In this document: piece after piece, positions 1-5,207 of the stretch
Layout: each line of letters begins with the position of its first letter
How positions within the stretch are numbered: position 1 is the first letter of the stretch
Source of the DNA: Candidatus Pacearchaeota archaeon
Lineage (GTDB): Archaea; Nanoarchaeota; Nanoarchaeia; Pacearchaeales; GW2011-AR1
DNA length: 5,207 nucleotides
Reading direction: 5' to 3'
NCBI GenBank assembly: GCA_002686195.1
Contig: NZAS01000007.1
Span: 1-5,207, forward strand
Notes under the pieces: generated by a model
Seen by the model: the letters and a program-made list of their open reading frames with translations, nothing else
What the model was told of the DNA's origin: nothing
Databases searched by the model: none
Made by a program: the position numbers and the translations under genes

Positions 1-293
1 CCCCCACAGACGGGAACGTGGTTGGTGTGGCCACTACTACAGCCGCGGCTGATGGAGATCCGGTGAGCGTCCAGGTGGGAGGGTTGCCGGCCATCCAGTT
101 CGGCGCGAGCCTGGCAGCCACATCCAATGGGGTTCCCGTGTACCTCGATCCCACTACATCTGGAAGAGCCACGCTTACAGCCCCCAACGCTGTTGGCCAG
201 GTGGTGGTTCACCTGGGATACTTGGTCGGTGCCACGGGAGCTACCCCAACCCCGACCGTGCTCTGGACACTAGAACGCATCGCTGATCTCTGA
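1..293 (+). CDS. Virion fibre/decoration-like protein, C-terminal fragment (5' end outside window)
   Basis: The frame is open from the first complete codon at position 3 to the TGA at 291-293, giving 96 residues. It has no convincing internal start; the GTG at 18 lacks a Shine-Dalgarno sequence, so this is best read as the end of a longer gene. The protein is rich in Gly, Ala, Thr and Val, has no cysteine and looks all-beta. Its layout is a GVA-x-x-T-A segment, an alternating DPVSVQVGG strand, then YLDPTTSG, TLTAP and a terminal W-x-x-x-x-IADL. The same order appears at the end of the fibre-like gene starting at 446 (GVTLNAP, YLSDTAG, TLTAP, W...IADV), including a 14-base identical stretch (171-184 and 2192-2205). 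This suggests paralogous C-terminal domains. The pattern recalls small phage capsid-decoration domains such as DUF2190, but that is an inference. Its exact virion location cannot be decided here. Confidence 0.8.
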   Translation, partial: PTDGNVVGVATTTAAADGDPVSVQVGGLPAIQFGASLAATSNGVPVYLDPTTSGRATLTAPNAVGQVVVHLGYLVGATGATPTPTVLWTLERIADL

Positions 294-298
294 TGGCG

Positions 299-321
299 AT
301 TGCAAGTTTCAACCTTGCAAT
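299..321 (+). other. Perfect 8-bp hairpin after the first gene
   Basis: ATTGCAAG at 299-306 is exactly complementary in inverted order to CTTGCAAT at 314-321, with a 7-base loop, starting five bases after the stop codon of the truncated gene. The stem is AT-rich and no T-run follows, so it is not a typical intrinsic terminator. It may stabilise or attenuate the mRNA. The rest of the 152-base gap up to 445 shows an A8 run at 415-422 but no convincing promoter. Confidence 0.35.
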
Positions 322-434
322 GCGTATCAATTGGCGCCTGGTCGCTGGTCTTTTGTCGTCGGAGGGAGATGCTTTACTCGGTCTCATGGGATAGAATCAG
401 CCTCGCCTCCCTGCAAAAAAAATCTCCCCGTCCT

Positions 435-439
435 AGGAG
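435..439 (+). promoter_or_regulatory. Ribosome binding site deciding a GTG start
   Basis: AGGAG lies six bases upstream of the GTG at 446. It supports that non-ATG start for the fibre-like gene. Confidence 0.75.
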
Positions 440-445
440 CTCATC

Positions 446-2305
446 GTGGCGAGCTATACCGGTTTTCTTGTTGTCGACAGTGGTCTTACCCTTCAGCCAG
501 CCGCAGGTGACACCTCCACAGTGCTCGGGAATGTCGTTGTCGACCAAGATCTGACGGTCAACGGGACCTTTGTCACGAATCAGAGCGAAGAAGTCCTCAT
601 CCAGGACAACTATATTGACCTGAACTTCGCCTACGTCACAAATTCGGGCAAGCAGGGGGGATTCACGGTCAACTACTTGCCCACGGCAGTGACCTCGAAC
701 ATCAATGGGGCCGCTTTCAGCAGCACCAGTGTGGTTGAGGTGGCGGCCTCGGCTGCCTTCGCGGCCGACGATATCATCATGGTATCGGGGGCCAACGACA
801 AGTCCAACGACGGTATCTACATTGTGACCAGCCGCGATGCTGGTGCGAATACCATCACCATCGACACTACTCCTGCAGAGGCGTTCGCCAAGAATGCATT
901 CGTCGCAGATGCGACGGTGGCGGGAGCTGTGACGAAGATCGCTGTGGCGGTTCTCGATGTGACCACGAGCGGTGACTGGCAGATCGGAAAGGGTGCAGTG
1001 ACGCCCATCACCATGTCAGCCATCAGCACCGCCGCCGCCGGTACAGTGCTGGCCAACAATGTGCAGACTGGTGCCGTCAACCAGGCCTGTGTTTTCACTG
1101 CAGCAGGAACGGGAACGGCGTCACTGTCGTCCGCGAATAACTCGGCAACTGCGGTTTCCATCAGCGCTTCCAATCCAGCGGGTGGTACCCGTATTACGGG
1201 TGGAACCGGCGGGTTCGATGTAGACTTCACCAGTGCTGGCGATGGCGTTGGTGACGGCGCCATCACCATGAATGCCGCATTGGCTTCAAGCATCGGAACT
1301 GCGGTGGGCGAACTCACCCTGGCCGCCACCAACGCGACAGGTGGAGTGACCCTCAACGCAGGTTCGGGCGGTGTCGACATAGATGCAACCAGTGCTGGAA
1401 CCGGAACGGGTGACGGTCCATTCAACGTGAATGCCGCTGCTGCATCGGCCATCGACGTGGCTGGAGCGAACCTGACCCTGTCGACCACGACGAGTGGAAC
1501 TCTGGCTGCGTCCTCGGCGGGAGCCGTCGATGTGACCGCAGCTGCAGCCTCCCAATTCACTACGAGTTCGGGTCAACTCACCCTGGCAGCTACCAACGCT
1601 GCAGGTGTGGTGCAGATCAACGCGGGTACGGGTGGTATCGATCTCGATGCAACCAGTGGTGGAACCGGAACGGGTGACGGTCCATTCAACGTGAATGCCG
1701 CTGCTGCATCGGCCATCGACGTGGCTGGAGCGAACCTGACTCTGTCGACCTCGACGAGTGGCGACATTGCGCTCAACTCCGTGGATGACGTTGCTATCCA
1801 GGTTGGGGGTACGAACTATCTCACGACCTCCAAGGCTGGCACCACTCTTGTTGCTCCCAAGAACCTTACCTTCCCGGCTACCAGCACCGCGGGTGCAGCC
1901 ACCAATACCTCCATCCCCAACCTCGAGATGGGTGCGGGCGAAGGAATCTCGGCAGGGGCCATCGTTGCGATGGCTGACGATGGCCAGGTGCTAAATGCCG
2001 ACGCAGATGGCGTAGCAAACCTGAAAAACCCCATTGGGGTGACCCTCAACGCGCCGACTGGGGCTGGTGAAATCGCGGTCGTTTGTACTTTCCCAGGCGC
2101 GATGGTGAAAGTCACTTCCACTGGAGCTTTCACCAACACGGCTACTGACGCAGGGAAGTTTGCCTACCTTAGTGACACAGCGGGTGCGACTACGCTTACA
2201 GCCCCATCGGCTGCCCGCATCTACAAGCTGGGCATTGTCCAGTCGGTGGTAGACGCGAACAACGCGTGGATCATCTTTCAGCCGCAGTTCATCGCAGACG
2301 TCTAG
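446..2305 (+). CDS. Phage fibre-like structural protein with internal repeats (619 aa)
   Basis: Probable virion fibre or head/tail surface protein, starting at GTG 446 behind AGGAG. Residues about 29-65 (GNVVVDQDLTVNGTF, then a VLIQDNYIDLN strand) match the pattern common at the N-terminus of phage fibre proteins: a 'D-x-x-L-T-V-N-G-T' strand followed by an 'I-x-D-N-x-I-x-L-N' strand. Residues about 97-182 form a separate module with a VSGANDKSNDGIYIV core, seen in other phage surface proteins. Residues about 240-440 are Gly/Ala/Thr/Ser-rich repeats, probably beta-helical or beta-prism, with three copies of a unit of about 45 residues centred on GTGTGDG-like motifs (near 266-271, 318-324 and 406-412). 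Residues about 490-619 form a C-terminal domain shared with the upstream truncated gene. Only two cysteines are present (215 and 547). No S74 peptidase or enzymatic motif was seen. Role in host contact or capsid decoration is inferred from composition and context. Confidence 0.93.
   Translation: MASYTGFLVVDSGLTLQPAAGDTSTVLGNVVVDQDLTVNGTFVTNQSEEVLIQDNYIDLNFAYVTNSGKQGGFTVNYLPTAVTSNINGAAFSSTSVVEVAASAAFAADDIIMVSGANDKSNDGIYIVTSRDAGANTITIDTTPAEAFAKNAFVADATVAGAVTKIAVAVLDVTTSGDWQIGKGAVTPITMSAISTAAAGTVLANNVQTGAVNQACVFTAAGTGTASLSSANNSATAVSISASNPAGGTRITGGTGGFDVDFTSAGDGVGDGAITMNAALASSIGTAVGELTLAATNATGGVTLNAGSGGVDIDATSAGTGTGDGPFNVNAAAASAIDVAGANLTLSTTTSGTLAASSAGAVDVTAAAASQFTTSSGQLTLAATNAAGVVQINAGTGGIDLDATSGGTGTGDGPFNVNAAAASAIDVAGANLTLSTSTSGDIALNSVDDVAIQVGGTNYLTTSKAGTTLVAPKNLTFPATSTAGAATNTSIPNLEMGAGEGISAGAIVAMADDGQVLNADADGVANLKNPIGVTLNAPTGAGEIAVVCTFPGAMVKVTSTGAFTNTATDAGKFAYLSDTAGATTLTAPSAARIYKLGIVQSVVDANNAWIIFQPQFIADV
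1311..1497 (+). repeat. Direct repeat copy A inside the fibre-like gene
   Basis: This segment recurs 264 bases (88 codons) downstream at 1575-1761. The first 71 bases match at about 76% (17 mismatches counted by eye), while 1382-1497 matches its partner with only three differences in 116 bases, including an exact 81-base run (1396-1476). It encodes residues about 289-351, with the LTLAATNA and GTGTGDGPFNVNAAAAS elements. A more diverged copy precedes it at roughly 1163-1290. Confidence 0.95.
1575..1761 (+). repeat. Direct repeat copy B inside the fibre-like gene
   Basis: This is the partner of 1311-1497 at a constant offset of 264 bases, in the same reading frame. It encodes residues about 377-439. 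The three differences in the conserved block (1646-1761) produce Ala to Gly, a silent change and Thr to Ser, so the protein repeat is nearly preserved. Confidence 0.95.
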
Positions 2306-2309
2306 TCCT

Positions 2310-2316
2310 AGGGAGG
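2310..2316 (+). promoter_or_regulatory. Ribosome binding site deciding a TTG start
   Basis: AGGGAGG sits four bases before TTG 2321, within the 15-base gap after the fibre-like gene. No earlier start codon exists in this frame close to the gap, and the next in-frame Met is residue 70, so TTG is the best start. Confidence 0.7.
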
Positions 2317-2320
2317 CCGC

Positions 2321-2821
2321 TTGGCAACCAACCTGCTCTACCTGGCGGGTGGGTCTACTCCCACTGCCCTCTCGAACATCACGGTGCCTGCAGGCGTGGG
2401 AACCGTGGCGCTCGAAGGGCTGCTCCCATCTTTCCTTGCGTTTGGAAAGAACGGAGCACTGGACGCTCCGCAGGCCGACTTCGAGCTCACCACAGTCAAT
2501 GGGTCTCAAAATGGAGCGGGGTGGAGGATGCCGCTCGCAGGAGAGGTGACTCACATAAGCTGTCAGTTCGTTCTCACTTCTCCCGCGGATGTGAGCAACA
2601 CGGTGACCATTAGGCTCTGGCACAACGGAAACAGCACTTCCGATGTACTTGCGACGAGCGCTGGTACCGTGAGTGGTGGATTCGGGAACTCGATAGCGCT
2701 CGATCCCCCTTTGTCCTTCGGATTGAACGACACCCTCATGGCCAAAATGAGCTTGGATGCGGTTGGAACGGGAACCATGACTGTCGCTGAGATGGCAGTC
2801 TTGATTCGGATCCTGAACTAA
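2321..2821 (+). CDS. Beta-rich phage surface protein (166 aa)
   Basis: The gene begins 15 bases after the fibre-like gene, with a TTG start behind AGGGAGG, and ends at TAA 2819-2821. Residues 1-60 are Gly/Ala/Pro-rich. Residues about 66-166 show an alternating-hydrophobic pattern of a beta-sandwich: GWRMPLAGEVTHISCQF, TVTIRLWHNG, a Gly/Ser linker, LSFGLNDTLMAKMSL and MTVAEMAVLIRIL. This order (a 'G-W-R-M-P-x-A-G-x-[IV]-T' opening, a '[VI]-x-[VIL]-x-x-N-G' strand and a final '[VL]-x-[VIL]-x-[IL]' strand) is familiar from C-terminal domains of phage fibre and other virion proteins; that resemblance is from memory of the pattern, not a search. No catalytic motif, signal peptide or membrane segment is visible. 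Position between fibre-like genes and small late genes supports a structural role, perhaps a fibre tip or accessory decoration protein. Confidence 0.85.
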   Translation: MATNLLYLAGGSTPTALSNITVPAGVGTVALEGLLPSFLAFGKNGALDAPQADFELTTVNGSQNGAGWRMPLAGEVTHISCQFVLTSPADVSNTVTIRLWHNGNSTSDVLATSAGTVSGGFGNSIALDPPLSFGLNDTLMAKMSLDAVGTGTMTVAEMAVLIRILN

Positions 2822-2835
2822 CGCACAAGAGTGCG
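2822..2835 (+). other. Small GC hairpin directly after a stop codon
   Basis: CGCAC (2822-2826) and GTGCG (2831-2835) pair perfectly around an AAGA tetraloop, immediately after the TAA. There is no T-run, so termination is unlikely. The remainder of the gap to 2905 holds only the next gene's ribosome binding site. Confidence 0.3.
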
Positions 2836-2893
2836 GTATCCTTGGGGGGCAGCAGAGGCTGGGGTAGAGCTTTCCGGTTATCTCGGAGAAGCA

Positions 2894-2899
2894 AAGGAG
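2894..2899 (+). promoter_or_regulatory. Ribosome binding site deciding an ATG start
   Basis: AAGGAG lies six bases before ATG 2906. This favours that start over the in-frame GTG at 2831, which lies in the hairpin after the previous gene and has no Shine-Dalgarno sequence. Confidence 0.8.
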
Positions 2900-2905
2900 T
2901 GGCCA

Positions 2906-3250
2906 ATGGCAAGGAAGATCGCGATTCAGCAATTTGAGAAGACCATGCAGATGGGACTGGGTGAGGCCATCCAGCGCCTTCTCCATGTGGAGCTCCTGCG
3001 TTCCCGCGGGATTGCCCAGATACCGGAGCACGCCATCGAAGAGAAGAAGATGCTCATTGAAGCGTTGAATTCGATTCCTCTGGATCTCGGATTCGACTGC
3101 AATTTGGATGGCGTTCCCGACTCCATCGAGATCTTCGCCAGGAGTGCACAGACCTCTTGCTGTCGCATTCTTCCGACCGATACCTCCCGTCGTCAGCCCA
3201 AACCTGTGAGCCGAAAGAAACCAGCTACCTCGAGAAGGAAGAAGAAGTGA
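2906..3250 (+). CDS. Small phage protein with EF-hand-like calcium loop and basic tail (114 aa)
   Basis: I do not recognise a named family. The start at ATG 2906 is set by AAGGAG. Residues 1-57 look helical (MARKIAIQQFEKTMQMG, then AIEEKKMLIEALNSI). Residues 64-75 (D-C-N-L-D-G-V-P-D-S-I-E) fit the canonical 12-position calcium loop exactly, with D64, N66, D68, G69, D72 and E75 at positions 1, 3, 5, 6, 9 and 12. The DxNxDGxPD form is closest to thrombospondin type 3 or dockerin-like loops. An SCCRI motif follows at 84-88, and residues 95-114 are a Lys/Arg/Pro/Ser-rich tail that could bind nucleic acid or another polyanion. There is no signal peptide or membrane segment. Its TGA shares a base with the next ATG, suggesting translational coupling to the membrane protein. 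Calcium binding is inferred from the motif only. Confidence 0.88.
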   Translation: MARKIAIQQFEKTMQMGLGEAIQRLLHVELLRSRGIAQIPEHAIEEKKMLIEALNSIPLDLGFDCNLDGVPDSIEIFARSAQTSCCRILPTDTSRRQPKPVSRKKPATSRRKKK

Positions 3251-3636
3251 TGCCGACCTTTGTGATGTTGATTGCCGCCTATGGGATTTGTTTCGGGTTT
3301 ATGAACAAGCTCCCATTCCTCTACGCCAGGCGTCCGTTCCTGGATGCCTTGTTGAGCTGCAGTTTCTGCATGGGATTTCATTCCGGTGTGGCGGTGTGGC
3401 TCCTGGCTCACCTCTCTGGATACCTTCCGTGGGGTGGCCCTTTCTACTTTGAACTTCCGCTCTGGGGTCTGGCCTCTGCAGCCTTCTGCTACGCAGTAGA
3501 CACTCTCTTGCGTGCAGTGGAAAGTCACACCCATTCTGAGGAGTATCTCGAAGACTACGAGAAGGCCGATCCCCAGTGGCTCCCCGAGGGAATGGAGCAC
3601 CTGGGAGCGGACAGTTCCAGATTTGGCGAGGCGTGA
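3250..3636 (+). CDS. Small membrane protein with CxxC motif (128 aa)
   Basis: Start ATG 3250 overlaps the previous stop by one base (TGATG), with AAGGA at 3235-3239 about ten bases upstream. The frame is open further upstream, but that would overlap the previous gene extensively. Likely membrane segments are residues about 3-18, 42-59 and 69-88, leaving a charged, acidic C-terminal tail (about 91-128, with SEEYLEDYEKAD). A CSFCMGFHSG motif at 37-46 just before the second segment carries C37 and C40. Small phage and bacterial membrane proteins with a 'C-x-x-C-x-G-[FW]' element (DUF1360-like) share this look, though membership is not proven. Its location directly before a wall amidase makes a holin or other lysis-related role conceivable, but the cysteine pair is not typical of holins, and no function is assigned. 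Confidence 0.88.
   Translation: MPTFVMLIAAYGICFGFMNKLPFLYARRPFLDALLSCSFCMGFHSGVAVWLLAHLSGYLPWGGPFYFELPLWGLASAAFCYAVDTLLRAVESHTHSEEYLEDYEKADPQWLPEGMEHLGADSSRFGEA
3628..3631 (+). promoter_or_regulatory. Weak ribosome binding site for the amidase gene
   Basis: GAGG lies inside the end of the membrane protein gene, eight bases before GTG 3640. It supports that start; a second GTG follows directly at 3643. Confidence 0.5.
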
Positions 3637-3639
3637 TCT

Positions 3640-5207
3640 GTGGTGCGGGGCTCACGCCGAGTATCGAGGAAGGCGTGGGCTGCGAGGCGCAGCTATGAGA
3701 AGGCCATTGGTGCCGAGGTATCGGCCCTTCACGATATAGCTCGCCAAATATCGGAGCAGGCCTACGGGTCGGAGACCAAGGTCAGTTTGGGACCAGTCAA
3801 GAGCGTGTATACGACGCCTAATCAGATGATGGTGCGCGACATTATCGACGCCCACCCGAGCTTGACGAACCGAAGGCTGGGCGTCTCCTCGTTCGAAGCG
3901 GTGGAGTATCTCTACCAAGTAAATCCTCGTCTTCCCACTTTTATGGGGAAGCCTGGAAGTCTGGCCGTGGTTCCGAAGGGAACGCCGGTAAACATTCCCA
4001 TGGTCCTTACGTCGCAGACTCGTGTTCTCAAACGGCCAGCTCTCACCGCGTTGGCGCACGCGCTGAACCAGAGCGCAAGCGCCGTTCCCGAGGCTTCGTG
4101 GGATTATTCTACTACCCTTTCGAAGTCTCTTGGCGAGCTCGAGGCCTTTGCCGATCAGTTGAAGAGGAGGACTGCCACCAATCCGCATGGATCCATGCGT
4201 CGTTGGGGTAAGGAGACTTCGGACAAGGTGCTGTCGGTGGCGGGGAAGATCCGGGCCTTGGGTTTGAGAGCCGCAAAAGATGGGGTGATCGTTGGATACC
4301 AAAAAGAAGGGGGGACGTGTCTAAGGTGTGACCAAGCGGAGGTGGTGGGAAAAATAGCTATGGCCGCCCTTATCCATGCTTTGAATTTGAAAACTCAAGC
4401 CCAACTCGTGCCGAAACTATTTGGAGCAGCTGACTCTGGTTTGGGGGACGCCTTCGAGAGGAGTTGGTGGTCGAACCTGCCCCTTTCGACGAAGGCGAAA
4501 GCTCACACTGAGAGCCTGGACGTCACGGGCCGAGACCCACTTCACCTCACGCGCCCCCTCCAGGTGGCCGACTGGACCCACTGGAACCTTGCGGGGACGG
4601 GGCGATATCGCACAACTCCATTGAAAGGGATCGTCATCCACAACACGGGAGGTAACGAGGGATCCACGTCGCTCACTACCCTGCGTGACAATGGATTTTC
4701 CTATCACTACATCGTGGACCGGGACGGGACGATCATGAAGCTCGTCGATCCTCACTACAGGACTGTTCATGCAGGTAGAGCAGGAGGAAACCGATTCAGG
4801 AACTCCCGTGAGGACCCGAATTCCACAACTATTTCCATCTCACTGGCGAACCGGGGCTGGGTCGCTCGAGACGATGGGCACACGGACATGGCTTCTTGGT
4901 GGGCCAGAATGAAAGAGGAAAACGATGAGCGGGCTGGGGACGATCTCCCGGCCAGGTGGAGGTTGTTCAACGGACACTTCCTGCGGGGGTGTGCCAAGAG
5001 AGGAGGGTGTACCCAAGAGGCCATCTGGGAAACTTATCCACAGGCCCAAGTAGAGGCCGCAGCGCGTCTGTCTGCCTACATCTTGGAGCGGAACGATCTC
5101 GACAGTGGCGACATTTATCTACACGAGGATCTGGCCACTCCTCGCGGGAGAAAACAAGATCCAGGACCTGTTTTTCCACAGTCTGATTTCTATTTCAAAG
5201 TGGACGA
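3640..5207 (+). CDS. N-acetylmuramoyl-L-alanine amidase with long N-terminal extension (3' end outside window)
   Basis: The frame is open for 522 codons from GTG 3640 to the window end, three bases after the previous TGA. Residues about 326-515 form an Amidase_2/PGRP/T7-lysozyme domain, which cleaves the bond between muramic acid and the L-alanine of peptidoglycan. Visible motifs are IVIHNTGG (zinc ligand H334), YHYIVDRDGTI (Y355, matching T7 lysozyme Tyr46), HAG at 377-379, TISISLANRG at 397-406, and HED...RGRKQDPGP at 495-510 (ligands H495 and D507, with K505 at the catalytic lysine position). An insertion of about 60 residues (405-465) enlarges the domain. Residues 1-50 are basic and helical. 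Residues about 53-122 (ending VNPRLP...VVPKGTPVNIP) resemble LysM or phage tail protein X. Residues 124-290 are mainly helical with a CLRC pair at 227-230. It could be an endolysin or a virion-associated wall hydrolase. No signal peptide is visible. Confidence 0.92.
   Translation, partial: MVRGSRRVSRKAWAARRSYEKAIGAEVSALHDIARQISEQAYGSETKVSLGPVKSVYTTPNQMMVRDIIDAHPSLTNRRLGVSSFEAVEYLYQVNPRLPTFMGKPGSLAVVPKGTPVNIPMVLTSQTRVLKRPALTALAHALNQSASAVPEASWDYSTTLSKSLGELEAFADQLKRRTATNPHGSMRRWGKETSDKVLSVAGKIRALGLRAAKDGVIVGYQKEGGTCLRCDQAEVVGKIAMAALIHALNLKTQAQLVPKLFGAADSGLGDAFERSWWSNLPLSTKAKAHTESLDVTGRDPLHLTRPLQVADWTHWNLAGTGRYRTTPLKGIVIHNTGGNEGSTSLTTLRDNGFSYHYIVDRDGTIMKLVDPHYRTVHAGRAGGNRFRNSREDPNSTTISISLANRGWVARDDGHTDMASWWARMKEENDERAGDDLPARWRLFNGHFLRGCAKRGGCTQEAIWETYPQAQVEAAARLSAYILERNDLDSGDIYLHEDLATPRGRKQDPGPVFPQSDFYFKVD

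Noticed and set aside
293..394. A 33-codon plus-strand frame whose ATG overlaps the stop of the first gene (TGATG)
   Set aside because: It could be coupled, but it has no Shine-Dalgarno sequence, its first codons contain the hairpin, and the peptide (MAIASFNLAMRINW...) has no recognisable features. It is too short to call.
354..397. Possible promoter before the fibre-like gene (TAGAAT at 392-397)
   Set aside because: No acceptable -35 element lies 16-18 bases upstream, and the -10 match is weak. Transcription through from upstream is equally plausible.
363..422. Possible intrinsic terminator: AGGGAG at 363-368 pairing with CTCCCT at 407-412
   Set aside because: The stem is only six base pairs with a 38-base loop. 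The downstream run is A8 on the plus strand, which is the wrong base for plus-strand termination.
817..1560. Minus-strand open frame of 247 codons opposite the fibre repeats
   Set aside because: Its Ala/Pro/Val-rich protein is a mirror of the Gly/Ala/Thr-rich repeat codons, with no supporting start signal.
1382..1761. Template/variable repeat pair of a diversity-generating retroelement
   Set aside because: The three differences are C/G, C/T and A/T rather than mostly at adenines, both copies lie in the same gene, and no reverse transcriptase is visible.
1991..3031. Long minus-strand open frame of 346 codons
   Set aside because: It lies opposite three plus-strand genes with clear ribosome binding sites and domain-like proteins. 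Its own translation is rich in Arg, His, Ser and Cys with no recognisable domain, typical of an antisense shadow in GC-rich DNA.
3652..4302. Minus-strand open frame of 216 codons
   Set aside because: It is antisense to the amidase gene extension, whose plus-strand frame continues into a clear amidase domain.

Overview
The window reads as part of a tailed bacteriophage (Caudoviricetes) genome or prophage, probably from an uncultured source. All six credible genes lie on the plus strand, are tightly packed and form one apparent transcription unit. Gene types run from virion fibre proteins to a cell-wall amidase. The DNA is GC-rich, and three of the five visible starts are non-ATG (GTG, TTG, GTG), chosen because Shine-Dalgarno-like sequences precede them. 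No host can be named: there is no tRNA, integrase or host gene here.

Positions 1-2821 form a structural module. A truncated gene (1-293) gives the C-terminal end of a virion protein. A 619-residue fibre-like protein (446-2305) follows, with an N-terminal fibre motif, a middle domain, Gly/Ala/Thr-rich repeats and a C-terminal domain. That C-terminal domain resembles the end of the truncated first gene, so the two are probably paralogous surface proteins. Next is a 166-residue beta-rich protein (2321-2821) that looks like another virion surface component.

Positions 2906-3636 carry two small coupled genes. The first encodes a 114-residue protein with a perfect EF-hand-pattern calcium loop, an SCCRI motif and a very basic tail. 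The second encodes a 128-residue membrane protein with a CxxC motif. Their stop and start codons share one base.

From 3640 to the end of the window (5207) runs one uninterrupted frame of 522 codons with no stop. It encodes an N-acetylmuramoyl-L-alanine amidase (Amidase_2/PGRP/T7-lysozyme fold) behind an unusual N-terminal extension of about 320 residues, part of which resembles a LysM or phage tail protein X module. Its C-terminus lies outside the window.

Taken together, the region looks like the junction between a fibre/decoration cassette and a wall-degradation cassette. The most notable signals are a sharply bounded, nearly identical 116-bp repeat inside the fibre gene, the shared C-terminal domain of adjacent genes, the calcium-loop small protein, and the large composite amidase. 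No CRISPR array, insertion sequence, RNA gene or clear terminator was seen.
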